From Bacillus sp. MUM 116 (GTDB lineage: Bacteria > Bacillota > Bacilli > Bacillales > Cytobacillaceae): a DNA stretch of 46,479 nt. The stretch lies in assembly GCF_001866655.1 (NCBI RefSeq), contig NZ_MLYR01000039.1, positions 1 through 46,479 on the forward strand, in the 5' to 3' direction. A program made the translations under genes and the position numbers. Positions 6,692-17,000 of the stretch are shown piece after piece (position 1 is the first letter of the stretch; every line of letters begins with the position of its first letter). Below the pieces are notes generated by a model. That model was not told where the DNA came from, did not search any database, and saw only the letters and a program-made list of their open reading frames with translations.

Positions 6692-8602
6692 TTATGAAGC
6701 AATCACCTTATCAATGAATTTAGCCAAATTTTCATATTTCCCTAGTTTTTTTAGTTTGCGAAGGTCAGACTTTAAATCATTTATTTCGTTCTTTCCAAAC
6801 CCGACGGCACCTAATATATTAAAATGACGAATATCTACTTTTAGTAAAATATTAATTGTTTCAAGTATAGTCGTGAATCTAGCCTGAAATGCTTTCGAAT
6901 TATTACCGTAAGACTCAACCAGTTTGTTATATTCTTGTAAAATTAGATTCATTGTCTTTAGATTTGCAATCCTCGATAACTCCAACCCAAGGATAAGAAC
7001 ATCCACATCACTATGTTTCTTAATAAATAAATGATAATTCTCGATTGCTTCTTTCCACTTATTTTCCCCAATTGGATGCTCTTGATGGTAGGATACTACA
7101 TCCTTTGCATTGATGTACTTGGCTCCGCCCTTATACAGGCGATATCCTAATTCCCAGTCTTCATAACCGTATTTCACAAATTCCTCATCAAAAATCCCCA
7201 CTTTATCCAGTAACTCTCTTTTTAAAGATACATTACCTGTCAGAAAGGCCATCCATGGAAATTCAAAGCTTTTTAAGTCGGTTCCAAAGTGTCGGGTAAT
7301 ATTTTGATACCAGTAGCTCACCTCTTTAATTAACTCCCCAAAAGCTTGATTCATTACGTCACTTTTGGTGATGAGGGGAAATGGCTCAGAAGCTGTTTTT
7401 TTATAATTATTGATTTGCCGGTAAAGATTTTTATTATCTTTAACCATTTCAGCAATTTCTGAGAGTTTTTTTGAATCAAATTCAGGAAAAATACAGGTAT
7501 TTATATTCTTTGAGTACATGACCCCTGACATAATAAGATTGTCTTTTGCTTGATGATATTTAACATGATTGGTGACAAAATCAGGATCAACAAGCATTTC
7601 AGCATCTAAAAATATCAGAATGCTCCCGCTGGAGGATTTAATTCCTATATTCCGAACCTTGGATCTTCCTAGATTTTCATTATTCCGTATATATTTAAAT
7701 GGGTATGGCGGATGATAGTTTTGGATGAATTCTTCGGTTTTATCAGTGGATGCATCATCGATGAAGATTACTTCCATTTGATTTGGATTGAATGTTTGGT
7801 TTTCAAGTGAATAAAGAGTAAATAAATTTAGAGGATATTTATTGTAGGATGGAATAATGATACTAACCTTAATTTTTTGCTCCTGATCATTTATTAAATC
7901 TTGATCCTTTTCATCAGAAGAACTCTGGTTCTGTCGTTTGTTTTCCTTTTTTGTCTCCTTCTGATTCTTTAAATTTTCTTTCTCTTCAACTTTGATTTGG
8001 CTTTTAGTTTTTTCTGTGTTATTTGCCGATAATGTTTCTTTATTGTTCCTTTCGGTCTTATTCTTCGGCCAAATAGTGTACAAGCCGTTTGGCTTCCTTC
8101 TCAATCTAGTATTCATATATCTTTTCAACTGTGTTTCGTTTCTACTATGATCCCAAATCCTTATTTCTCTAATTTCTCCATTAAAGAACATACCCGGCGG
8201 CACACTAATGGAGCCTGAAGGATAAACATATTGTTTCAAACTTTTTTCTCCTTCTTTTACCATCGTACCATTTATAAATAGATACGGTTTTTTCTCCTTA
8301 TAGACAACTGCCACATGGACCCAATCACTTATTGTTGCTTCATAAACCAAAGTGGCGTAGATATTGTTTTTTGTATGTTCATAGACAGATACTCCATTGA
8401 TACCAACAGAGACGTATATTCCAGAATCCTTTTGTTCTTCTCCCCTTGCAGGGCCGATAATATAATTTTTACCGTTGCTGTTCACTGGAATTTCTCTTGA
8501 CTGTTGATCAACTTGATGAATGTTTCCTGGCTTAATCATAAATTCATAAGTAAATGAATTTTTTATATCGTAGATTAAACGCTCAGCTATGTTTCCTGCC
8601 AT
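6692..8602 (-). CDS. LamG-like domain fused to a family 2 glycosyltransferase
   Basis: A 636-residue protein with three parts. Residues about 10-165 read as a concanavalin/LamG-like jelly roll (SFTYEFMIKPGN, DWVHVAVVYKEKKPYLFINGTMV, GEIREIRIWDHSR). Residues about 182-243 form a charged Lys/Glu/Asn/Gln linker. From about 244 comes a GT2 domain (KVSIIIPSYNK, IFIDDAST at 280-286, ILIFLDAEML) ending in the galactosyltransferase-type motif LTGNVSLKRELLDKVGIFDEEF with GYEDWELGYRL (479-489), which supplies the catalytic Glu-Asp. The helical tail has no recognised domain. There is no signal peptide, so it should be cytoplasmic. The carbohydrate-binding-like module joined to a transferase suggests acceptor docking (inference). 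Confidence 0.85.
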   Translation of the reverse strand: MAGNIAERLIYDIKNSFTYEFMIKPGNIHQVDQQSREIPVNSNGKNYIIGPARGEEQKDSGIYVSVGINGVSVYEHTKNNIYATLVYEATISDWVHVAVVYKEKKPYLFINGTMVKEGEKSLKQYVYPSGSISVPPGMFFNGEIREIRIWDHSRNETQLKRYMNTRLRRKPNGLYTIWPKNKTERNNKETLSANNTEKTKSQIKVEEKENLKNQKETKKENKRQNQSSSDEKDQDLINDQEQKIKVSIIIPSYNKYPLNLFTLYSLENQTFNPNQMEVIFIDDASTDKTEEFIQNYHPPYPFKYIRNNENLGRSKVRNIGIKSSSGSILIFLDAEMLVDPDFVTNHVKYHQAKDNLIMSGVMYSKNINTCIFPEFDSKKLSEIAEMVKDNKNLYRQINNYKKTASEPFPLITKSDVMNQAFGELIKEVSYWYQNITRHFGTDLKSFEFPWMAFLTGNVSLKRELLDKVGIFDEEFVKYGYEDWELGYRLYKGGAKYINAKDVVSYHQEHPIGENKWKEAIENYHLFIKKHSDVDVLILGLELSRIANLKTMNLILQEYNKLVESYGNNSKAFQARFTTILETINILLKVDIRHFNILGAVGFGKNEINDLKSDLRKLKKLGKYENLAKFIDKVIAS

Positions 8603-8726
8603 GGTGCACCCCTTTTCCTTCTTTTGTCTTAAATCTAGTCCGCTTTAATATAGCTTTTACACAATATGTACAAGGGTGTGATTTGGACTAGACTATTTCC
8701 CATTTGTGTGATGGGTTTTTATATCA

Positions 8727-8770
8727 TTTTAAAAAAAGAAGACAGCAATCTCATTTCGAGATTGCTGTCT
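8727..8770 (-). terminator. hom terminator
   Basis: Perfect 13-bp stem AGACAGCAATCTC (8740-8752) / GAGATTGCTGTCT (8758-8770) with an ATTTC loop. On the minus strand it is followed by TTC and seven T. It ends the hom transcript directly, leaving hom alone. Confidence 0.93.
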
Positions 8771-8781
8771 AAAAATAAATA

Positions 8782-10017
8782 TTAAACTGTAACAGTTTTG
8801 CGTTCTTTTCTGTTTAGAAGGGTTTGGGTTCCATCCAAAATGGGATAATAACGGATGGATGAATTCTCCTGAATTAATCGTAAAATCTCCTCATGAACGG
8901 TTTCTACAATAAAAGTTTGATCAGCTACTTGTTCCGTAATGCTGATCGATGCAGATAAATCCCTTTTATTTACACCATTTAAAAGATAAAAATCATGTAA
9001 TGAACCGTTAGTAAGGGGGAAAGCATCCGGGACAGGTTTATCCAGGTGCTTTTCCTGCTGATTTCGATTGCCTGCATACACTAAATCCTCAATGACTGCA
9101 CTGGCTGTCGGAAACATTCCCGCTCCAGGACCTTGCAAAGTTATTCTCCCAACAATGTCAGAGAATACATTTACCGCATTTTCTACTCCTTCCACATGAA
9201 AGAATGGATGTGAATTGCCGATGAGCACCGGCCTTACACTTCCAATTAGCCTATCCCCATCCTTGTGGATACTAACAACATGTTTAAACCGAAAATCAAG
9301 CTCGTTTGCCACCTCAATTAATTCACTTGTAATGGAAGTAATGCCAACACGTTCAACTTCATTCCAGTCTGGCTCAGCCCCAAAAGCCACTCTGCTCAAA
9401 ATCATTAATTTATAAAATGCATCAAAGCCCTCGACATCATTAGTAGGGTCTGCCTCCGCAAATCCTTTTTCCTGGGCTAATTTTAAGGCTTCTCGGAATG
9501 ACTGCTTTTTCTCGCGCATTTCCGTCAAAATAAAATTGGATGTTCCATTTACAATTCCTTGGATTTGCTGAACGCGATTAACCTTTAGCAATTGCCGTAA
9601 TGTTTGAATGATTGGGATTCCTCCGGCTACTGTTGCTTCAAAGCCAACCGATACACTGTGTTCCTTGGCAAGAGCCAGCAGGTCTTTTCCATGATGGGCA
9701 AACATTTCTTTGTTCGCCGTAATAATGTGACAGCCTCTTTCAATCGCTTGTTTTAAATAGCTAAAGGCTGGGTCCTTACCTACTATGGCGTCTACTACAA
9801 TATCAAGTTGTGAAAGATTTATAATCTCATTGTAGTCCGTTGTAACAAGAACATTGTCTTCGATATTTCTATCTTTTTGCTTGTTTTGAATGAGAATGGC
9901 TGCAACTTCTACTTTCTTTCCCAAAAGAGTCTCGAGTTCCTTTTCATGGGATTGAATCGTTCGATATACTCCCTCTCCTACCGTTCCAAATCCTAAAATT
10001 GCTGCCTTTATTGCCAT
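8782..10017 (-). CDS. hom: Homoserine dehydrogenase
   Basis: Reduces aspartate semialdehyde to homoserine, the branch point to methionine and threonine. Visible in the roughly 411-residue product: Rossmann motif ILGFGTVGEGVY near the N terminus, the NKE segment ITANKEMFAHHG, the family core EADPTNDVEGFDAFYKLMIL, and a C-terminal ACT-like region (DFYLLNGVNKRDLSASISITEQVADQTFIVET) that looks shortened compared with the longer Bacillus subtilis enzyme. Of two adjacent ATGs the second has the better spacing to GGGAGGG. Unlike the usual hom-thrC-thrB operon, it stands alone between an S-box leader and a terminator, which suggests it feeds methionine synthesis. Confidence 0.95.
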   Translation of the reverse strand: MAIKAAILGFGTVGEGVYRTIQSHEKELETLLGKKVEVAAILIQNKQKDRNIEDNVLVTTDYNEIINLSQLDIVVDAIVGKDPAFSYLKQAIERGCHIITANKEMFAHHGKDLLALAKEHSVSVGFEATVAGGIPIIQTLRQLLKVNRVQQIQGIVNGTSNFILTEMREKKQSFREALKLAQEKGFAEADPTNDVEGFDAFYKLMILSRVAFGAEPDWNEVERVGITSITSELIEVANELDFRFKHVVSIHKDGDRLIGSVRPVLIGNSHPFFHVEGVENAVNVFSDIVGRITLQGPGAGMFPTASAVIEDLVYAGNRNQQEKHLDKPVPDAFPLTNGSLHDFYLLNGVNKRDLSASISITEQVADQTFIVETVHEEILRLIQENSSIRYYPILDGTQTLLNRKERKTVTV

Positions 10018-10044
10018 CATAAATCCCTCCCGATATAAAAATTG

Positions 10045-10199
10045 GTAAAAAGAAAACCCTCTTCATAAGAAGAGGGCATTGTCCTCCTCTTATCTTTCAG
10101 GTTAAATATAACCTGCAGGAATTAGCACCTTTTCAAGGGGTTACCTTGAAGGTTGCCGGGCTTCATTGGGCCTAGTCCCTCCGCCGCTCTGGATAAGAG
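10045..10199 (-). ncRNA. SAM riboswitch (S-box) with terminator, controlling hom
   Basis: On the minus strand the P1 strand CTCTTATC (10199-10192) closes with GATAAGAG (10094-10087). Between them lie the S-box core GGAGGGAC, AGGCCCAATGAAGCCCGGCA, AACC and GGTGCTAATTCCTGC. Downstream, CCCTCTTC TTAT GAAGAGGG (10076-10057) followed by TTTTCTTTTT forms the intrinsic terminator just before the hom ribosome site. SAM binding should therefore cause premature termination and lower hom expression. All conserved S-box elements I can recall are present. Confidence 0.96.
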
Positions 10200-10242
10200 T
10201 ATTTATAAAATTGTTACTTGAATTTACCATGTTATGAATGAA

Positions 10243-10271
10243 ATTGTAGTTGATTCCAATAAAGCTGTCAA
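10243..10271 (-). promoter_or_regulatory. Sigma-A promoter of the hom S-box leader
   Basis: Minus-strand TTGACA (10271-10266) and TACAAT (10248-10243) with a 17-base spacer. Expected start is near 10236, about 37 bases before the S-box P1 stem. Confidence 0.85.
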
Positions 10272-10314
10272 TCTTTTTTGAAAATTCTCCTCTAGAACTG
10301 GAAAAGATTATAAA

Positions 10315-10343
10315 AAAAAGCCGGAATCAACATCCGGCTTTTT
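10315..10343. terminator. argH-side terminator
   Basis: Perfect stem AAAAAGCCGGA / TCCGGCTTTTT with an ATCAACA loop. T-runs on both strands make it able to work in both directions; it ends the arginine operon just after argH. Confidence 0.93.
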
Positions 10344-10347
10344 TACG

Positions 10348-11724
10348 TTATTTTTGCAATTTTCCTTCAGCTAGCTTAATTTGTCCAAGAACTTGTTCAG
10401 GAGAGGTGCCGCCAAAGCTATTGCGGACAGCAACCACATGCTCCGGAGCCAAGACAGTGTAAATATCCTCTTCAAATAATGAGCTGAATTCTTGGTATTC
10501 CTCAATCGATAAATCGAGCAAAAACTTTCCATGCTGAATGGCATATAACACCGTTTTCCCAATGACCTCATGCGCTTCACGGAATGGCAAACCTTTACGC
10601 ACTAAATAATCTGCAATATCGGTCGCATTGGAAAAATCATTATTAATGGCCTTACGCATTACCTCTTTATTGACAGTCATGGTTTCAATCATTGGAGCTA
10701 ATAACTTTAATGAGCCTTCAAGGGTTTCAACCGTATCAAACATACCTTCTTTGTCTTCCTGAAGATCCTTATTGTAGGCAAGAGGAAGTCCTTTTAATAC
10801 CGTTAGCAGTCCAATTAAGTTTCCATAAGTTCTTCCCGTTTTTCCTCTAAGTAATTCCGGTACATCCGGGTTTTTCTTTTGCGGCATGATACTCGAACCC
10901 GTACAGAAAGAGTCATCAAGTTCAACAAATTGAAACTCCTGGCTTGACCAAATCACAAGCTCTTCAGAAAAACGCGAAATATGGGTCATGATAATTGATC
11001 CGATTGAAAGAAATTCCAGAATGAAATCACGGTCACTTACCGCATCCATACTGTTTGGATAAATCGTTTCAAACCCTAACAGATCCGCAACTTTTTCACG
11101 GTTAATTGGGAAGGTTGTTCCGGCCAAAGCACCTGATCCGAGCGGCAGCCAATTTATTCTTTTTAAGCTATCAATTAATCTTTCTTTATCACGTTCAAAC
11201 ATCCAAAAATACGCCATTAAATGATGGGCAAACGATACAGGCTGCGCGCGCTGCAGGTGTGTGTATCCAGGAATTAATGTTTCAACATGAATTTTTGCCT
11301 GCTCGACTAATGCATGTTGAACATTCTCAACCAGTGTAATCAATTCAGTCGTTTTCGTCCGCAAATAAAGATGCATATCCGTGGCAACTTGGTCATTTCT
11401 GCTTCGGCCTGTATGCAGTTTGCCACCGACAGGACCAATTTTTTCAATTAATAGTTTCTCTATATTCATATGAATATCTTCATCTTCTACTAAAAACTCA
11501 ACTTCCCCATTTTCAACCATTTTTTTGATGGAAAGAAGCCCTTGTTTAATCGCTTCCGCATCCTTTTGCGGTATAATGCCGCACTCCCCGAGCATTTGCA
11601 CATGCGCCATACTTCCCGCAATATCCTCTAATGCTAACTTTTGATCAAACGAAATAGAGGCTGTAAATTCCTCCACGAGCTTATTTGTTTCCTTTGTAAA
11701 ACGGCCGCCCCAAAGCTTCGACAT
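10348..11724 (-). CDS. argH: Argininosuccinate lyase
   Basis: Last step of arginine synthesis: argininosuccinate to arginine and fumarate. A 458-residue fumarase/aspartase-superfamily enzyme with SRNDQVATD (108-116), [10 protein letters not shown] (153-162) and the signature [12 protein letters not shown] (276-287) holding the catalytic serine loop. Length is standard. It follows argG after an 85-base gap and ends at a strong terminator, so argG and argH are probably one transcript. It is the biosynthetic copy by location; a paralogue exists at 28696-30015. Confidence 0.97.
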   Translation of the reverse strand: MSKLWGGRFTKETNKLVEEFTASISFDQKLALEDIAGSMAHVQMLGECGIIPQKDAEAIKQGLLSIKKMVENGEVEFLVEDEDIHMNIEKLLIEKIGPVGGKLHTGRSRNDQVATDMHLYLRTKTTELITLVENVQHALVEQAKIHVETLIPGYTHLQRAQPVSFAHHLMAYFWMFERDKERLIDSLKRINWLPLGSGALAGTTFPINREKVADLLGFETIYPNSMDAVSDRDFILEFLSIGSIIMTHISRFSEELVIWSSQEFQFVELDDSFCTGSSIMPQKKNPDVPELLRGKTGRTYGNLIGLLTVLKGLPLAYNKDLQEDKEGMFDTVETLEGSLKLLAPMIETMTVNKEVMRKAINNDFSNATDIADYLVRKGLPFREAHEVIGKTVLYAIQHGKFLLDLSIEEYQEFSSLFEEDIYTVLAPEHVVAVRNSFGGTSPEQVLGQIKLAEGKLQK

Positions 11725-11809
11725 TGCTGCTCCCCCTCAAAATATGAACAAGATTGCCCCCGAAAGATTTCGAGGGCTCAAAGTTTATTGTAAACTTAAA
11801 AGTTCAAAA

Positions 11810-13021
11810 TTATTTTACTACATGCTCTTTTTTGTTCACCTCAGAGTATACCTTTGTTGGCAGACCCCAAAGTTTAATAAAACCAACCGCTGCATTGTGA
11901 TCAAAAGCATCGCCTTTTGCGTAAGTTGCCAATTCTTCATTATATAGGCTGTGTACAGACTTACGGCCAACAACTGTGTGGTTGCCTTTATGAAGCTTCA
12001 CGCGGATTGTACCAGAAACCACTTTTTGAGTTTCATCGATAAATGCATCAAGAGCATTTTTTAATGGTGAATACCAAAGGCCTTCATATACAATCTTTGC
12101 CATGTGCTGATCAATTTGTGCCTTAAATTGAGTTACTTCACGAGGCAAGGTTAAAAATTCTAATTCTTTATGGGCATTAATTAAAATTAATGCTGCTGGG
12201 TTTTCATAGACTTCTCTTGATTTAATTCCCACTAATCTATTTTCAATATGATCGATACGGCCTACACCATGCTTGCCACCTAATAGATTAAGAGATTCAA
12301 TCAATTGAACCAATGGGAGTTTTTCACCGTTAATGGCAACTGGAACACCTTGTTCGAATTCAATTTCAATGTACTCAGCTTCATCCGGAGTCATTTCGAT
12401 TGGATTCGTCCAATCATAAGCTGCTTCTGGTGCTTCGTTCCATGGGTTTTCTAAAACACCTGCTTCGCAAGCGCGGCCCCAAATGTTTGCATCTATGGAG
12501 AACGGGTTATCTAAATTAACTGGAATAGGAATTCCGTTTTTCTCAGCATATTCGATTTCTTCGTCACGAGTCATTCCCCATTCACGAACAGGAGCAACAA
12601 CTTTTAAGTTTGGATTTAAGGCTTGAATGGATACTTCGAAACGAACTTGGTCGTTTCCTTTACCAGTACAGCCGTGTGCAACGGCAGCTGCCCCTTCCTG
12701 TTCCGCCACTTCAACCAATAATTTAGAAATTAATGGTCTTGAAATTGCAGAAGATAGTGGGTATTTACCTTCATATAAACAATTAGCCTTTAAAGCTGGT
12801 AAAATATATTCTTTTGCTAGTAACTCTTTTGCATCAATCATAATCGCTTTTATCGCGCCAACATTTAATGCTTTATTTTTAATTGCTTCAAGATCTTTTC
12901 CTTCCCCTACATCAAGACCTAAAGCAATAACATCATAACCATATTTTTCCTGAATCCATTTAACTGAAACTGATGTATCTAAACCGCCTGAATAGGCTAA
13001 TACGATTTTTTCCTTTGCCAT
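11810..13021 (-). CDS. argG: Argininosuccinate synthase
   Basis: Joins citrulline and aspartate with ATP. The 403-residue product has the PP-loop SGGLDTS (11-17), [15 protein letters not shown], and the [20 protein letters not shown]-terminal region. I place the start at 13021 ([13 protein letters not shown]), which has GAGGAG nine bases upstream; an in-frame ATG 13 codons earlier falls within the leader and ARG-box region and adds a tail not seen in the family. A promoter-like element and an ARG-box-like palindrome lie directly upstream. Confidence 0.97.
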   Translation of the reverse strand: MAKEKIVLAYSGGLDTSVSVKWIQEKYGYDVIALGLDVGEGKDLEAIKNKALNVGAIKAIMIDAKELLAKEYILPALKANCLYEGKYPLSSAISRPLISKLLVEVAEQEGAAAVAHGCTGKGNDQVRFEVSIQALNPNLKVVAPVREWGMTRDEEIEYAEKNGIPIPVNLDNPFSIDANIWGRACEAGVLENPWNEAPEAAYDWTNPIEMTPDEAEYIEIEFEQGVPVAINGEKLPLVQLIESLNLLGGKHGVGRIDHIENRLVGIKSREVYENPAALILINAHKELEFLTLPREVTQFKAQIDQHMAKIVYEGLWYSPLKNALDAFIDETQKVVSGTIRVKLHKGNHTVVGRKSVHSLYNEELATYAKGDAFDHNAAVGFIKLWGLPTKVYSEVNKKEHVVK

Positions 13022-13044
13022 ATCTATTTCTCCTCGCATCATCT

Positions 13045-13090
13045 TTGTATTTAAATTCATTTGATAGTATTATTATACATCAATATTCAA
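13045..13090 (-). promoter_or_regulatory. Probable argG promoter with ARG-box-like sites
   Basis: Minus strand: ATGAATTTAAATACA (13060-13046) differs at one base from the TGAATwwwwATTCA arginine-operator pattern. TATAAT (13077-13072) could be a -10 element, though the matching -35 is poor. A second half-site, TTGAATATTGATGTA, lies at 13090-13076. There is no terminator between argF and argG, so this would be an internal, arginine-controlled promoter for argGH. Confidence 0.6.
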
Positions 13091-13101
13091 AAAAATAAAG
13101 A

Positions 13102-14073
13102 CTATTTTTGCAAGAATTCTTTTAAAATCGCTTTTTGCGCATGTAAGCGGTTTTCTGCTTCATCAAAAACTACTGAATGAAGACCGTCAATTACATCTGC
13201 AGTGACTTCTTCCCCGCGATGTGCCGGCAGACAATGTAAAAAGATAAAATCATTTTTTGCATGTTTACATAGATCTTGGTTTACCTGAAAGCCTTCAAAA
13301 TCCTTTAGGCGTTTTTCTGATTCAGCTTCCTGCCCCATGCTGGTCCAGACATCTGTTACAACAACATCCGCACCTTGGATGGCTTCAATCGGATTATTGG
13401 TAATCTTAATTTGGGCGCCTGTTTCTTTCGCAATCTGCTCCGCATTCTCTACAATCTCTTGATTTGGCATATATCCGTCAGGGCTGGCAATGCTGATATC
13501 GATTCCTACCTTTAGCGCCCCCTCAAGCAAGGAATGGGCCATATTGTTATACCCGTCGCCAATATAGCACATCTTTAATCCGGCTAACTTGCCTTTGTGT
13601 TCAAGAATGGTAAGCAGGTCTGCCATCACTTGGGTTGGGTGCTGTAAATCTGTTAAGCCATTGATAACCGGAACATCGGCATGATGGGCAAATTCCTCAA
13701 TCGATTCATGGGTAAAGGTACGAATCATTAATGCGTCCACATAGCGGGAAAGCACTTTCGCCGTGTCTGAAATGATTTCCCCTCTTCCTAACTGACTATC
13801 CTTCGAGCTTAAAAAGATTGCCTGGCCACCCAGCTGCATCATCCCTACTTCAAAGGAAACTCTTGTACGTGTTGAGGACTTGTCAAAAACCATTCCTAAT
13901 ACTTGGCCGCTTAAATACGGGTGCGGCTTTCCTTGCTTTTGCATAGATTTTAGTTCCACGGCGACATCTAGTAAATACAGAATTTCCTCTGTAGTAAAAT
14001 CTGATAGCTGCAAAAAGTCTTTTCCTTTAAAGTTAAACTGTTTTGCATTATTTTTTTGCATTGTCTCAATCAT
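13102..14073 (-). CDS. argF: Ornithine carbamoyltransferase
   Basis: Makes citrulline from ornithine and carbamoyl phosphate. The 323-residue protein has the carbamoyl-phosphate loop SSTRTR (66-71), DLQHPTQ (142-148), the ornithine-binding DVWTSMG (241-247) and HCLPAHRG (280-287). The start has GAGGTG six bases upstream, lying inside the tail of carB, and only three bases separate the two genes, so coupling to carB is likely. This supplies the enzyme that uses carbamoyl phosphate made by the preceding genes. Confidence 0.97.
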   Translation of the reverse strand: MIETMQKNNAKQFNFKGKDFLQLSDFTTEEILYLLDVAVELKSMQKQGKPHPYLSGQVLGMVFDKSSTRTRVSFEVGMMQLGGQAIFLSSKDSQLGRGEIISDTAKVLSRYVDALMIRTFTHESIEEFAHHADVPVINGLTDLQHPTQVMADLLTILEHKGKLAGLKMCYIGDGYNNMAHSLLEGALKVGIDISIASPDGYMPNQEIVENAEQIAKETGAQIKITNNPIEAIQGADVVVTDVWTSMGQEAESEKRLKDFEGFQVNQDLCKHAKNDFIFLHCLPAHRGEEVTADVIDGLHSVVFDEAENRLHAQKAILKEFLQK

Positions 14074-14076
14074 CGA

Positions 14077-17000
14077 TTACACCTCTATCCCAATTTTATA
14101 ATATTCGCTTACGGTAAGAACTTCAAAATCTGACAATCCTTGATCTCCAAGTCCCATAATCGCTTCAACTGTATCTAAATGAGTAAATACTTTTACATTG
14201 TAGCGAGTAGCCTGTTCCCGGATATAAAAGCCAAATTTCAGCTTGTTTCGTCCCTGATTTGGTATATTGATTACCGCATTTACCTTTTGGCTGCGGAATA
14301 GTTCATTTACATCTTTTTCATCCTTTATGACAGTATCAACTGCAATACCATTCTCTTGAAGAAAAACGGCAGTCCCTTCCGTTGCAGCAATTTTATATTG
14401 CTTACTTACCATCCCTTGAATAATCGGCAAGCTTTCAGGCTTTTCACGATCGGAAATCGAGCAGAAAATATATTGCTCTTCATCCTGGTTTTTGGCAGGT
14501 GTTGCTTTGGCCAGTGCTTCCTTAAAGCTTGCACCTAAACCGAGTATTTCACCCGTTGATTTCATTTCCGGCCCTAGGACATGGTCGACACCTTTTAATT
14601 TAGTGGATGAAAAAACCGGTGCTTTTACAGAATAATAATTTGGTTCCGGCAGCAGCCCTGATGTTACGCTGATATCAGCTAGAGAAACACCAAGTTGAAC
14701 CTTTACCGCCCATTCAATCATCGGTACACCAGTCACTTTACTAATAATTGGCACTGTTCTTGATGAACGCGGGTTTACTTCCAGAACATATACTTGATTT
14801 TCATAGACAACAAATTGGATGTTCATCATTCCAACAATGGAAGCTGACTTTGCAATTCGGTTCGCATAATCAATAAGCGTTTCTTTCACAGAACTGGACA
14901 TTGAAATCGGCGGAAAAATCGAGATACTATCGCCTGAATGAACCCCGGCTTTTTCAATATGTTCAAAGATTCCCGGAACGACAATATTTACTCCATCACT
15001 AATGACATCAATTTCACATTCTAATCCCGGCAAATAGCGGTCTACTAATAAAGGCCACATACTTTTTTGCGAATTTTCCTGTAATTGCCAGATATACCGT
15101 TGGAGTTCTTCCTCTGAAAAAATCGTAAACATCGATTGGCCGCCAATTACATAGGATGGACGAACCAACACAGGATAGCCCAGTTTTTCTGCAGCAGCTG
15201 CTAACTCTTCAGCATGCATGACCGTTTCTCCTTCGATATGAGGAATCTGCAAGTCTTCAAGAAGCTGATAAAATTCTTTTCGGTCCTCCAGACTGTCGAC
15301 ATTTACAACAGGTGTTCCAAGGATTTTAATTCCTTCTTCTTGTAAACTATGTGCCAAATTAATGGCTGTTTGCCCGCCAAATTGAATAAGAACTCCTTCT
15401 ACATTCTCTTTTTCAATGACATGGAGCACATCCTCTGCTGCCAGCGGTTCAAAATAAAGGCGGTCAGCAACCGAATAATCCGTACTAACAGTCTCTGGAT
15501 TATTATTAATAACCACTGCTTCATAGCCCATTTTCTTAAGGGCCTTAGCAGCATGAACGGAGCAGTAATCAAACTCAATTCCCTGTCCAATACGAATCGG
15601 TCCTGATCCAATGACGAGAATCTTTTGATTGTTGGACACTTCCACCTCGTCATAGCCCATCCAAGTGGAATAATAATAAGGTGTAACCGCATCGAATTCA
15701 GCCGAACAAGTATCAACCATTTTATACCCTGGTTTCCAGTTTAAAACCTTCCATTTCAGTCTGATCTGTTTTTCCGGAATATCATAAATTTGTGATAGCA
15801 GTTTATCAGAAATATTTTTCCGCTTCGCTTCTTTTAACAAGGAAGTTGGTACATTACCCCAGCTGTACGAGGCTAATTCCTTCTCTAAATCAACAATTAA
15901 GCAAATTTTATATAAAAACCACGGGTCAATTTGGGTAAGTTCTTGAACTTTCCCAAAAGAAAGATCTCTTTTAAATGCTTCAGCAATGACAAAAAGACGC
16001 TGGTCATTAGCTGTCTTTAGCTTTTCAAACAGGGCAGCTTCATCTATGTTTTGATATGTGCTTGTGCATAGCCCGAAAATATTCATTTCCATCGAGCGAA
16101 TCGCTTTATTTAATGCCCCTTCAAACGTCCGGTCAATGGCCATTACTTCCCCGGTTGCTTTCATTTGCGTACCTAATGTGCGGTCTGCTTCTGGGAATTT
16201 ATCAAATGGAAACCGCGGCAGTTTGACAACGATATAATCAATTGCTGGTTCGAAGGAAGCAAATGTATTCCCTGTTATCGGATTCACAATTTCATCTAAA
16301 TGGTAGCCAATCGAGCATTTTGCCGCCATCCGGGCAATTGGATAGCCGGTTGCTTTTGATGCTAATGCAGATGAACGGCTTACCCTTGGATTTACTTCGA
16401 TAATATAATATTGATTGGATTCCGGATGAAGAGCGAACTGGATGTTACAGCCGCCGATAATCCCTAGTTCTCGAATAACCTTTACCGAAGAATTGCGAAG
16501 CATCTGGTATTGTACATCTGTCAAGGTTTGGGATGGAGCGACAACAATTGAATCACCGGTATGAACCCCAACTGGATCCATGTTTTCCATATTGCAGACG
16601 ATGATACAAGTATCATTTGCGTCACGCATAACTTCATACTCAATTTCCTTCCAGCCTTTGATGCTTCTCTCTACCAGCACTTGATGAATCGGACTTGCAG
16701 CTAATCCTTTTTTTAGAACGATTTCGAGTTCTTCATCATTATGGGCAAAACCTCCGCCATCCCCTCCAAGGGTATAAGCAGGACGAATAATGACAGGGTA
16801 GCCGATCTCTTTAACAAATTGTACGCCTTCCTCAAAGCTAGTGATAATCGCAGATTCAGGAATTGGTTCCCCGATTTCAATCATTAAATTACGGAATTTT
16901 TCACGGTCTTCGCCTTTTTTTATCGATTCAACGGGAGTTCCTAAGAGCACCACACCATATTTTTCTAAAATTCCCTCTTCAAATAATTGAACAGCCAGAT

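Noticed and set aside
11757..11776. CGAAA-GA-TTTCG inverted repeat between argG and argH
   Set aside because: Loop of two bases and no T-run; not a credible terminator.
15349..15716. ORFs of 85-105 codons on both strands inside carB
   Set aside because: Shadow frames of the conserved carB coding sequence.
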